Virus record (IMG/VR): IMGVR_UViG_3300031972_002613
Location: 1-25,344 of that record
Direction: 5' to 3' (one strand)
From: a virus
DNA: 25,344 bases
Part shown: positions 8,292 through 15,362 of the stretch, one piece after another
How the letters are laid out: the number at the start of each line of letters is the position of its first letter
Position numbering within the stretch: the stretch's first letter is position 1
The notes under the pieces: model-generated
What the model was told of the DNA's origin: nothing
What the model saw: the letters and a program-made list of their open reading frames with translations, nothing else
Databases searched by the model: none
Made by a program: the position numbers and the translations under genes

Positions 8292-8683
8292 AGGGACAAC
8301 TAGTTGAATACCACAACCCATCACATGGAGAGCGGTATGGTGTTGCAAGAGAAAAGCGAAAAGATGGAAAAACTTTGATTGCAACAAGCTGGCATGCATT
8401 ATCCGGAGACGCATACAGTCCGTTTCTTCGGCTATCAGAAGAGGGAGCTTTTATTAGGTTAACGCCAGAAGATGTGTATGCTCGTCGAAAATCAATCCAA
8501 AACCACTTTGAAGGCCTTTGGAGAACAAGTAATGGAAGTATGGCCTCTACAAAGACACTAGTGTTTGCGAACACGCTAGGAGACGGTACACTTGAGGGAC
8601 AGATTGGCTTTTTGCCGCCGCCGATGGCTGAAGAACTAGTCGACTACTTTCTGAGCGTGGGATGGTTTGCAAATGCCGAATAA
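8288..8683 (+). CDS. Small uncharacterised protein, possible SH3-like fold
   Basis: 131 aa, coupled to the deaminase by an ATGA overlap, with AGGAG at 8272-8276. The N-terminus GQLVEYHNPSHGERYGVARE followed by KDGKTLIATSW is a short beta-rich pattern like small SH3/KOW-type domains. The rest is unremarkable: no Cys, no signal peptide, no membrane segment. It is embedded between nucleotide and replication genes, so a replication accessory role is possible, but nothing in the sequence shows it. Confidence 0.55.
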   Translation: MKGQLVEYHNPSHGERYGVAREKRKDGKTLIATSWHALSGDAYSPFLRLSEEGAFIRLTPEDVYARRKSIQNHFEGLWRTSNGSMASTKTLVFANTLGDGTLEGQIGFLPPPMAEELVDYFLSVGWFANAE

Positions 8684-9656
8684 AAAGATTATGATCATCG
8701 ATGCCCTCAATATGTTTTTGAGGTCATATGTTGTAAACCCCTCTCTTGGGCCTAATGGGGATCCGATCGGTGGGTTCTATGGCTTTCTCAAGTCAATGCA
8801 GAAATGTATTCGTGAGATCGATCCGCAAGAAGTTCACATCTGTTGGGACGGACCAGGAGGAGCAGTTCGCAAAAGATCCGAGAACAAAGGATATAAAGAA
8901 GGTCGTAAACCAATCAAAATGAATTGGAACTATAACCATCTTACTGACGATGACAAACTAAAAAACAAAGTTTGGCAACAACTGCGTTTGATAGAGTATT
9001 TGGAGACCTTACCGGTAAAACAATACCTCCACGAAGGAATAGAGGCTGATGATATTATTGCTTATTTATGTACTTTCCCAGGTTCGAAAGACGCAGTAAA
9101 GATCATTGTATCCAGCGACAAGGACTTTTTACAACTTTGCTCCAATGATACTATTTTATACCGCCCCATTTCAGATAGTTTTGAGACTCATAAAACAGTA
9201 ACAGAAAAGTATAAAGTTCATCCAACCAATATGGCGCTGGCTAGGGCCGTAGAGGGCGACAAGTCAGACAACCTACCCGGTGTGAAGGGTGTCGGCATCA
9301 AAACGCTTGCAAAGGCCTTTCCGTTCCTTTCAGAGGATAAATTCTATGGGGTTGATGATATTCTCAAAGGCTGCAGGAAGGTAGAAAAGAAAATGTCTGT
9401 CCATAAAAAGCTGTTAGAGTCCAAGGACCTTCTATACAGCAACTATAAAATGATGCAACTTTATGCGCCAGACATTCCGATTGGGGTTGCGGACGGCACA
9501 AAAGAAGTGTATAATGAACCGTTCTCGTATAGTCAAAAAGACTTTGATGCGAAACTGATTAAAGAAGGGTTGGGTGCCTATGACTGGTCCTCACTCCGTC
9601 TTTTTTCTAGAATGGTAATGAACAACCAAAGAACCCTAGCGAAACAAGGAGCATAA
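8673..9656 (+). CDS. 5'-3' exonuclease / flap endonuclease (RNase H-type)
   Basis: 327 aa from the ATG at 8673; a TTG at 8667 is also in frame but a less likely start. The metal-binding acidic residues of the FEN/Pol I 5'-nuclease family are present in order: IIDALN (Asp10), ICWDG (Asp59), EADD (124-127), SSDKD (147-151, Asp149 and Asp151) and EGDKSDNLPGVKGVG (194-208, the helix-hairpin-helix DNA-binding loop). Length fits T4 RNase H and T5-type exonucleases. It would remove RNA primers and trim flaps on the lagging strand. The family A polymerase in this window lacks a 5'-nuclease domain, so this is the natural partner activity. The start overlaps the previous gene by 11 bp. Confidence 0.9.
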   Translation: MPNKKIMIIDALNMFLRSYVVNPSLGPNGDPIGGFYGFLKSMQKCIREIDPQEVHICWDGPGGAVRKRSENKGYKEGRKPIKMNWNYNHLTDDDKLKNKVWQQLRLIEYLETLPVKQYLHEGIEADDIIAYLCTFPGSKDAVKIIVSSDKDFLQLCSNDTILYRPISDSFETHKTVTEKYKVHPTNMALARAVEGDKSDNLPGVKGVGIKTLAKAFPFLSEDKFYGVDDILKGCRKVEKKMSVHKKLLESKDLLYSNYKMMQLYAPDIPIGVADGTKEVYNEPFSYSQKDFDAKLIKEGLGAYDWSSLRLFSRMVMNNQRTLAKQGA

Positions 9657-9658
9657 CT

Positions 9659-11047
9659 ATGATTAAAGATACAACATTTGGTAATAAAGACGGGTTCGAG
9701 AAGTTTGGTAAGTCTTTCCAAGAAAAACTTTGCAAACTTATTATGTTCGATCGTCCTTTTGCCGATCAGATGGAAGAAGTCCTGGACGTGTCTTTTTTCG
9801 AGAACAAAGCTTTACAAGAACTAACAAAGCTTATTTTCAGACATAGAACAGAATACAGTGTTCATCCGTCCGAAGAAACCTTAGAGACTTTGGTAAGAAC
9901 TGAAATCACAGATCTACCAGAGTCAGTCCAGGCAACGATTCGAAACTTTGTTGCAAAATCTATTGGAAACCAGATTGTAGCAGATTCTGACTACATTAAA
10001 AACCAAGCATTAGACTTTTGTAAGAAGCAGAAACTCCAAGAAGCTATTTTACACTCTATCTCTTTGATCAAAAGCTCTTCGTTTGACGAGGTAAAAGGAG
10101 TTATCGACGAAGCACTAAAGCTTGGAATGGACAATGACTTTGGTCACGACTTTATCAAGGACTTTGATGCTCGGTATGTAGAAAAGCCTAGACACCCCGT
10201 TACAACAGGATGGTCGCTTATTGACGATCTAACACAAGGTGGCCACGGCATTGGAGAACTAGGTGTAGTTATCGCACCAACAGGAGCAGGAAAATCAATG
10301 GCTTTGGCTCACCTAGGAGCACAAGCTGCGAAAGCCGGCAAAACTGTTGTCCACTATACATTAGAACTGTCTGATAAGGTGGTAGCACAAAGATACGATT
10401 CTTGTATTTCCGAGATCAAACTAAATGAACTAAGAAATAGAAAAGAAGATGTTTTAGACTCAATCAAAGAGATCGAGGGCGCCATTATTGTAAAGGAGTA
10501 TCCAACAAAATCAGCATCTGTTGCGACTCTCGACCGCCACTTGGAAAAGCTAGTATCAAGAGGTATTCCCATTGGAACAATCGTTGTTGATTATGCCGAT
10601 CTTTTGAAGTCGGTAACTAGTTATAAGGACAAAAGATTTGAACTTGAATCTATCTATGAAAATCTACGAGGTCTAGCACAAAAATACGCTTGTCCTATTT
10701 GGACTGCATCTCAGACAAACCGTTCTGGTGTCAATGCTGAAATCGTAACGATGGAAGCTATTTCAGAAGCATTTAGTAAGTGCTTTGTTGCTGATTTTAT
10801 TTGCTCGCTCTCTAGGACAATCGATGACCGAAACAACAATACCGGCCGTTTATATATCGCAAAAAACAGAAACGGTGCGGATGGGCTAGTTTTCCCTTTA
10901 TATATGGACACCAGCAACGTTAAGATTCGAGTCTTAGAGCCAACAAATGAATCAATCGAAGACCTAAAAAAGAATACAGCAAAAAGACAGATGAATCATC
11001 TGCGAGAACAATACAAACAAATGAAAACTGAAGGAGAAAATAGTTAA
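9659..11047 (+). CDS. Replicative DNA helicase, DnaB/gp41 type
   Basis: 462 aa. A helical N-terminal domain (about 1-165) is followed by a RecA-like motor. Walker A is APTGAGKS (206-213). The catalytic Glu is in YTLELSDK (Glu236). Walker B is IVVDYADLL (308-316; Asp311). The DnaB motif H3 is WTASQTNRSG (348-357, Gln352), and the H4-like segment is AKNRNGADG. It would unwind the fork as a hexamer. ATG follows the exonuclease stop by 2 nt with AAGGA upstream; the stop overlaps the nrdJ ATG. No primase is visible in this window. Confidence 0.92.
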   Translation: MIKDTTFGNKDGFEKFGKSFQEKLCKLIMFDRPFADQMEEVLDVSFFENKALQELTKLIFRHRTEYSVHPSEETLETLVRTEITDLPESVQATIRNFVAKSIGNQIVADSDYIKNQALDFCKKQKLQEAILHSISLIKSSSFDEVKGVIDEALKLGMDNDFGHDFIKDFDARYVEKPRHPVTTGWSLIDDLTQGGHGIGELGVVIAPTGAGKSMALAHLGAQAAKAGKTVVHYTLELSDKVVAQRYDSCISEIKLNELRNRKEDVLDSIKEIEGAIIVKEYPTKSASVATLDRHLEKLVSRGIPIGTIVVDYADLLKSVTSYKDKRFELESIYENLRGLAQKYACPIWTASQTNRSGVNAEIVTMEAISEAFSKCFVADFICSLSRTIDDRNNNTGRLYIAKNRNGADGLVFPLYMDTSNVKIRVLEPTNESIEDLKKNTAKRQMNHLREQYKQMKTEGENS

Positions 11048-12294
11048 TGGAACTTGCTACAAAGATTTTATCAGACATCACGGTGCACATGAAGTACGCC
11101 AAGTACGACCCGGTCCAGCAGCGTAGGGAAAGTTGGGACGAGTTGGTAAATAGAAATATGTATTTGCATGTTAAGAAGTATCCAGATCTAGCCGGGGAGA
11201 TCGTCAATGTTTATGAGGACTATGTAAGGCCTAGAAAAGTTCTTCCTTCAATGCGCTCAATGCAGTTTGCTGGAAAGCCTATTGAGGTTGCGCCAAACAG
11301 GGTATACAACTGCGCCTATCTGCCTATTGACCATTCAGCAGCTTTTTCCGAGACAATGTTTCTTCTTCTTGGAGGAACAGGTGTGGGATACTCTGTACAG
11401 ACTCACCACGTTGAAAAGCTTCCTGAGATCCGCCGGCCAAATGAAAAAAGAACCCGTCGTTTTCTTATTGGCGACTCAATTGAAGGCTGGGCTGATTCTG
11501 TAAAAGCACTAATCTTATCTTACTATCGTGGTACTTCTAGGATTCGTTTTGACTTTTCAGACATCCGACCAAAAGGTGCTCGTCTAGTTACATCAGGAGG
11601 CAAAGCGCCAGGACCACAGCCTTTGCGTGAGTGTCTTGTAAAGCTTGAAGGTATTCTTTCACAGAAGGAAGATGGTGATAAGCTTGACCCAATCGAAGTC
11701 CATGACATGATTTGCCATATTGCGGATGCTGTCCTTGCGGGAGGCATTCGCCGTGCCGCTCTTATCGCTCTTTTCTCAGCTGATGATGATGAAATGATTG
11801 CTTCAAAGGTTGGAGACTGGTGGGAAGCAAACCCACACCGTGGTCGAGCAAACAACTCAGCTGTAATCCTACGCCACAAAGTTGATAAAGATTATTTTCT
11901 TTCACTTTGGGATCGAATCCAAAAGTCAGGTTCAGGCGAGCCCGGTATCTACCTATCAAACGATAAAGACTGGGGGACAAACCCTTGTTGTGTCGACGGT
12001 GAAACTCTCGTTATGACAGATAAGGGTGAGATGACAATGGCTCAGTTGGTTTCTGAATACCAGAACGGAAGTAACATCAAAGTCGTCTCATTTAGTGAGG
12101 ACACCGGAGATCTTGAGTTCAGATCTGTCGAAGCAGCCGCAATGACAAGAGAGGACGCCAGTGTGATCAAGGTTGAGACAGAAGATGGTCAGACAATCAC
12201 TCTAACCCCGGATCACAGAGTATACACTGAGAATCGTGGTTATGTTGAGGCTGCCGACTTGACAGAGGATGACATTCTACTCTACATCGAATAA
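11047..12294 (+). CDS. nrdJ: NrdJ N-terminal half fused to split N-intein
   Basis: 415 aa: residues 1-314 are the N-extein of an adenosylcobalamin-dependent (class II) ribonucleotide reductase, and 315-415 are an N-intein. Extein features are VYNCAY (Cys89, equivalent to the redox Cys119 of the Lactobacillus leichmannii enzyme), LLGGTGVGYSVQ, and the end GTNPC, whose Cys314 corresponds to the thiyl-radical Cys408. The intein begins CVDGETLVMT (block A) and contains TPDH (block B, Thr73/His76 of the intein). It ends in an acidic tail (LTEDDILLYIE), then TAA. There is no C-terminal intein part or C-extein in this gene; both lie at 13225. The reductase can only become whole by trans-splicing. 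Confidence 0.92.
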   Translation: MELATKILSDITVHMKYAKYDPVQQRRESWDELVNRNMYLHVKKYPDLAGEIVNVYEDYVRPRKVLPSMRSMQFAGKPIEVAPNRVYNCAYLPIDHSAAFSETMFLLLGGTGVGYSVQTHHVEKLPEIRRPNEKRTRRFLIGDSIEGWADSVKALILSYYRGTSRIRFDFSDIRPKGARLVTSGGKAPGPQPLRECLVKLEGILSQKEDGDKLDPIEVHDMICHIADAVLAGGIRRAALIALFSADDDEMIASKVGDWWEANPHRGRANNSAVILRHKVDKDYFLSLWDRIQKSGSGEPGIYLSNDKDWGTNPCCVDGETLVMTDKGEMTMAQLVSEYQNGSNIKVVSFSEDTGDLEFRSVEAAAMTREDASVIKVETEDGQTITLTPDHRVYTENRGYVEAADLTEDDILLYIE

Positions 12295-12390
12295 AACTGG
12301 AAAAGTCAAGTTCTTTATTTAGTTTATTTTTTTATTAGATCTTGGCCAACTACAAGCATAAAAAAGATCGAAAATAAAGGCTGTCGTTTT

Positions 12391-12448
12391 TTTGGCGGGC
12401 ACACTATTTATAAGTATGAAAACAATACAAGGGTCTGTGCCCGCCAAA
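12391..12448 (+). promoter_or_regulatory. Hairpin enclosing the endonuclease start codon
   Basis: TTTGGCGGGCACA (12391-12403) is perfectly complementary to TGTGCCCGCCAAA (12436-12448): a 13-bp stem with a 32-nt loop (12404-12435) containing the ATG at 12416. The 3' arm is inside the coding region (reads ...SVPAK...). No good ribosome binding site lies just before the ATG. T-runs precede rather than follow the stem, so it is not a terminator. Probably it limits endonuclease translation (inference). Confidence 0.6.
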
Positions 12449-13279
12449 GAAATACTAGTTGCGATTGAGAGGATTTACCTGGATTTAGATCGAGGCAAAC
12501 AAAAGATAATACCTGAAGAGTTAGAGGGCGAGTATCAAACTTATGCCTCGAAGAGATACAAAGAGATGGGCAACTCGTCAAGATCATCGAATAAAAGATC
12601 TTTCTTGATTGAGAATGCCCACAGGATCCATCCAAATGAGTTTAGACTGGCTAGAGATTACATTTCTAATCTTTATGGAGATGGATACGGGCTCAAACTA
12701 ATAGGGAAACATCTGAACTTAGGTCCAACGAGGGTCCGGACTCTTTTTCGCATTTTAGGCATCACTATAAACAAAGGTCGAAATATTGTTTATGACAAAA
12801 CAAGAGAGATAAGGAGCGAAAACCTAAAAGAAAAGTATGTTAGTAGAACTGGGTGGTTTAGAAGTCTAGAAAGACGAACAAACAAAACATCTCGTGGGAT
12901 CCAGGGCTACTACTACAACCAATCGAGAGGCAAGTATGTCTGGCTACGAAGCACTTATGAATACATTTATGCTAAGTGGCTAGATAGGAACAAGATCGAT
13001 TGGGATGTCGAGCAACAGACATACCAGTTAGAGGGCACCACATACCGACCAGATTTCTTTATCTATGAAAACGATTCTCTAGTAAAGATTGTTGAGATAA
13101 AGGGATACTGGGCGACCGGGGTGAGGAAGACTCGTGAACTATCAGAAACACTAAACATAACGGTCGTGCTAGTAACAGACATAAAACCGTATTACAAACA
13201 AAGTTACAAAAAGGAGTTACAAGAATGGAAACACAAGAGAACACTCTACAGCGAAGAACGCTCAAGAGGACAAAAATAA
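12416..13279 (+). CDS. Homing endonuclease, PD-(D/E)xK/Vsr-like, inside the split intein
   Basis: 287 aa from the ATG at 12416; a TTG at 12392, in the hairpin stem, is an alternative with AAGG 11 nt upstream. Residues about 84-117 (LYGDGYGLKLIGKHLNLGPTR...) look like a helix-turn-helix. The C-terminal domain carries a restriction-fold nuclease signature: Glu182 in the STYEYIYAKWLD helix, RPDFFI (Asp213) and VEIKGYW (Glu227, Lys229). It stands between the two intein halves in a different frame, and its last 55 bp overlap the C-intein gene. Its likely job is cleavage of intein-less nrdJ alleles so that the whole insertion is copied. Related metagenomic split-intein endonucleases were described as Vsr-like; subfamily assignment here is by motif only. 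Confidence 0.78.
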   Translation: MKTIQGSVPAKEILVAIERIYLDLDRGKQKIIPEELEGEYQTYASKRYKEMGNSSRSSNKRSFLIENAHRIHPNEFRLARDYISNLYGDGYGLKLIGKHLNLGPTRVRTLFRILGITINKGRNIVYDKTREIRSENLKEKYVSRTGWFRSLERRTNKTSRGIQGYYYNQSRGKYVWLRSTYEYIYAKWLDRNKIDWDVEQQTYQLEGTTYRPDFFIYENDSLVKIVEIKGYWATGVRKTRELSETLNITVVLVTDIKPYYKQSYKKELQEWKHKRTLYSEERSRGQK

Positions 13280-14289
13280 AAAGAATCTCAGTAGAGACAA
13301 ACAGAGATGTATACGACATCCAAGTTGAGGCAAATGAGAACTTCTTTGCCAACAACGTGCTGGTTCACAACTGTGAAATCGCACTTCGCCCTTATCAGTT
13401 CTGTAATCTAACTGAGATCAACGCTTCAGATCTTGACTCCCAAGAAGAGTATGAAGCTCGTTGCCGTGCTGCTGCTTTCCTGGGCACACTCCAAGCCGGC
13501 TATACAGACTTTCACTACTTGCGTGATGTTTGGCGAAGAACAACAGAGAAAGACGCACTTATTGGCGTATCAATGACCGGCATCGCATCAGGAGCAGTAT
13601 TGGATCTGGATATGGAAGCGGGCGCAAGATCAGTAAAAGAAGAAAATAAAAGAGTTGCCGATCTTATTGGTATTCGACAAGCCGCAAGAACCACTTGTGT
13701 CAAACCGGCTGGTACAACTTCACTAACTCTTGGAACATCATCAGGTATTCATGCTTGGCACAGTGATTATTACATTCGTCGGCTTCGTTTGGGCAAGAAT
13801 GAAGCAATTTATTCTTATCTCTCGGAGAACCACCCAGAGTTAGTTGAGGATGAATACTTCCGACCACACGACACAGCAGTTGTCTCAGTTCCTCAAAAGG
13901 CGCCCGAAGGGGCTATTTATCGAACAGAAAGCGCCCTATCACTACTCAAGCGCATTGAACGAGTTTCACGTGATTGGGTAAAGTCCGGACACCGAAAGGG
14001 AGAGAACACACACAACGTTTCAGCGACTGTCTCAGTTCGTGAAAGTGAATGGGATGATGTTGGTGAATGGATGTGGGAAAACAGGAATGTCTATAACGGC
14101 CTCTCTGTTCTTCCCTATTCTGATCACACACACGTTCAGCTACCTTTCCAAGAGTGTTCAAAAGAAGAATACAATGCTTTGCTTGGAGCGCTAAAAGATG
14201 TTGATCTTACAAAGATCATTGAAACAGAAGACAATACAGACTTAGCAGGTGAACTAGCTTGCGTCGCCGGAAGCTGCGAAGTAAAATAA
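13225..14289 (+). CDS. nrdJ: Split C-intein fused to NrdJ C-terminal half
   Basis: 354 aa: residues 1-49 are the C-intein and 50-354 the C-extein. AAGGAG (13211-13216) lies 8 nt before the ATG, inside the endonuclease gene. The C-intein has a basic start (LQRRTLKRTKIKR), matching the acidic N-intein tail, then block F DVYDIQVEANENFFA and block G VLVHN, ending in His48-Asn49 before the +1 Cys. The extein begins CEIALRPYQFCNL: Glu316 and Cys325 of the spliced protein match catalytic Glu410 and redox Cys419. The C-terminal ACVAGSC (Cys611/Cys616) matches the re-reducing CxxxxC pair. The spliced enzyme would be 619 aa, shorter than the ~739 aa of L. leichmannii. It supplies deoxynucleotides and needs cobalamin, not oxygen. 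Confidence 0.92.
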   Translation: METQENTLQRRTLKRTKIKRISVETNRDVYDIQVEANENFFANNVLVHNCEIALRPYQFCNLTEINASDLDSQEEYEARCRAAAFLGTLQAGYTDFHYLRDVWRRTTEKDALIGVSMTGIASGAVLDLDMEAGARSVKEENKRVADLIGIRQAARTTCVKPAGTTSLTLGTSSGIHAWHSDYYIRRLRLGKNEAIYSYLSENHPELVEDEYFRPHDTAVVSVPQKAPEGAIYRTESALSLLKRIERVSRDWVKSGHRKGENTHNVSATVSVRESEWDDVGEWMWENRNVYNGLSVLPYSDHTHVQLPFQECSKEEYNALLGALKDVDLTKIIETEDNTDLAGELACVAGSCEVK

Positions 14290-14335
14290 CGATCGCTTTA
14301 CTTGGTCAGAACAAAAGTAACGATCGCTTTACTTG
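14287..14335 (+). repeat. 18-bp tandem direct repeat upstream of a promoter
   Basis: TAACGATCGCTTTACTTG occurs at 14287-14304 (starting with the nrdJ stop codon) and again, identically, at 14318-14335. The spacing is 31 bp start to start, about three helical turns. The second copy ends 23 bp before the -35 box of the promoter at 14358. The placement suggests paired protein-binding sites on one face of the DNA. Confidence 0.75.
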
Positions 14336-14357
14336 ACCGGAAGGTGGTAAAAAATGC

Positions 14358-14386
14358 TTGACTTCTCGCCGGGTGCGTGCTAGAAT
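14358..14386 (+). promoter_or_regulatory. Sigma70-type promoter after nrdJ
   Basis: TTGACT (14358-14363), 17-bp spacer, TAGAAT (14381-14386), in the 163-bp gap after nrdJ and within the GCTTGACT context shared by other promoters here. The leader to the next ATG is about 60 nt and contains GTTGAGTGG...CTGCTCAC, which could fold weakly. A GGAGG box (14443-14447) precedes the gene at 14453. Confidence 0.75.
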
Positions 14387-14452
14387 GATATCTGTTGAGT
14401 GGAGGAGCGCCCGTCGCCCCTGCTCACAAACTAACATAAATGGAGGACAACC

Positions 14453-14722
14453 ATGAAAGAAGAAGAAAAGACAGAAAAGATCCGAGAGTTCATTCAAACT
14501 TTTGATGCTATTGAGCAAGAAATGGAACCCTACAAGGACGCAAAGCGAGATCTTCGTGCGAACTACAAGGAAAACGAATGGCTTACCGGCGATGAGATGC
14601 GGCTAGCAGTAAGGGCCTATCGTATGCTCAAGAAGGATGAAGATCTAGAAGAACTACAAGAAATGTATAGCAAGCTTTTGACTGCTATCTCAACAAAGCG
14701 AGGTTATTCAGATGTATCTTAA
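14453..14722 (+). CDS. Small helical protein, GapR/DUF2312-like
   Basis: 89 aa, strongly charged and all-helical by composition. The layout IREFIQTFDAIEQEMEPYKD, then a second helix through YKENEWLTGDEMRLAVRAYR, then DLEELQEMYSKLL is similar in order and length to the GapR family of nucleoid-associated proteins, in which an 'IE.LE.E' helix is followed by 'R.i.rlR' and 'E.....Y...L'. The likeness is by eye. If real, it would be a DNA-binding dimer tracking overtwisted DNA. A generic coiled-coil protein is the alternative. It has GGAGG 5 nt before the ATG and is first gene after the 14358 promoter. Its end overlaps the next gene by 11 bp. Confidence 0.45.
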   Translation: MKEEEKTEKIREFIQTFDAIEQEMEPYKDAKRDLRANYKENEWLTGDEMRLAVRAYRMLKKDEDLEELQEMYSKLLTAISTKRGYSDVS

Positions 14723-15008
14723 CCCTTGCAATCGGTTCCTGCACATTTCATTGATTGAGCCTGAGCCTGAAAAAGAAACCAAAGAAGCAAAAGTGCTACT
14801 TCCAGATGATTATGTAAAAGAAGTAAAGCAAAGATACCGAACAGCTAGCCTTCTTGGTGTTGGAGAGCAATGCACAGTGTTTTCCTCTAGCGACGTTGGT
14901 AGTGTTTTAGTCGTAGTCGATACAACTATGGTGGAAAGCTTTGTCGATCTAAGCGGAAAAGAGCAGTTTTTCATTCTAGAAAGTCACATTTTAGGCACTT
15001 ACCGATAA
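14712..15008 (+). CDS. GroES/gp31-like co-chaperonin
   Basis: 98 aa, the usual GroES length. The N-terminal FLHISLIEPEPEKETKEAKV then LLPDDY is like the GroES start (strand, mobile loop, 'LP'). TASLLGVGEQCTV matches the 'G.VvavG.g' strand, and VGSVLVVVD the 'vGD.V' strand. The end GKEQFFILESHILGTY matches 'geeylvl.e.dilav'. No large chaperonin is seen in the window, so it would cap the host GroEL, as T4 gp31 does for capsid protein folding. The roof-loop region is short, as in phage versions. Overlaps the previous gene by 11 bp. Confidence 0.6.
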   Translation: MYLNPCNRFLHISLIEPEPEKETKEAKVLLPDDYVKEVKQRYRTASLLGVGEQCTVFSSSDVGSVLVVVDTTMVESFVDLSGKEQFFILESHILGTYR

Positions 15009-15017
15009 AGGAGATAA

Positions 15018-15362
15018 ATGAGAAAACTAATAGTATTGAGTACCTTCTTGCTGATGCTGATGCTTTCCCGTAAAGCATCAGCCGATTGCATTTGCTATGG
15101 CAGGGACTGGGAGACGGGTTATGAGTATGCAACCTCGTGGTGTTTAGAAGATGTTGATCCTTGCCGAAACACTCCTCCGATGTATCACTATCTAAATGGA
15201 GGAGAATGGGAGCCTATTCCACACGGAGAATGGCCAGCTGGCTTATCAGAGCTAGTTTGTGAGGAACTCATTTGCAGCGCTTGTGGAGAAGTTTCTTATG
15301 ACTGCTCAGATGTAAGACACTCTATTCGCCGGCGCTATGTTGGACCAGAGGATGGTTGCTAA
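15018..15362 (+). CDS. Secreted cysteine-rich small protein
   Basis: 114 aa. MRKLIVLSTFLLMLMLSRKASA (1-22) is a classical signal peptide with an AxA-type cleavage site; there is no lipobox. The mature part holds nine cysteines (DCIC, WC, PC, VC, IC, AC, DC and the C-terminal Cys), so it is probably disulphide-bonded in the periplasm. No known domain recognised. AAAGGAG before the ATG supports the start. The stop overlaps the thyX ATG by 1 bp. The role is unknown; modification of the host envelope or superinfection exclusion is a guess. Confidence 0.65.
   Translation: MRKLIVLSTFLLMLMLSRKASADCICYGRDWETGYEYATSWCLEDVDPCRNTPPMYHYLNGGEWEPIPHGEWPAGLSELVCEELICSACGEVSYDCSDVRHSIRRRYVGPEDGC

Larger units (their letters stand above)
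11989..13371 (+). mobile_element. Split-intein/homing-endonuclease insertion in nrdJ
   Basis: The insertion runs from the first intein codon (TGT, Cys1) to the last (AAC, Asn49 of the C-intein). It is 1383 bp, divisible by three. Removing it joins AAC-CCT-TGT directly to TGT-GAA-ATC and restores the class II RNR active-site strand NPC-CEIALRPYQFC. Inside are the N-intein, a stop, a 121-bp spacer, the endonuclease gene and the C-intein. This is the 'fractured gene' arrangement known from metagenomic phage split inteins (gp41-1, NrdJ-1 types). The site lies between the thiyl-radical Cys and the residue before the catalytic Glu, a conserved site where an insertion cannot be tolerated without splicing. 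Confidence 0.88.

Noticed and set aside
12401-12412. TATTTATA as a T4-type late promoter (TATAAATA on the minus strand)
   Set aside because: It points away from every gene, is a single AT-rich 8-mer, and no late sigma factor or other copies were seen.
14287-14335. CRISPR-like repeats
   Set aside because: Only two copies with a 13-nt gap, no array and no cas genes.
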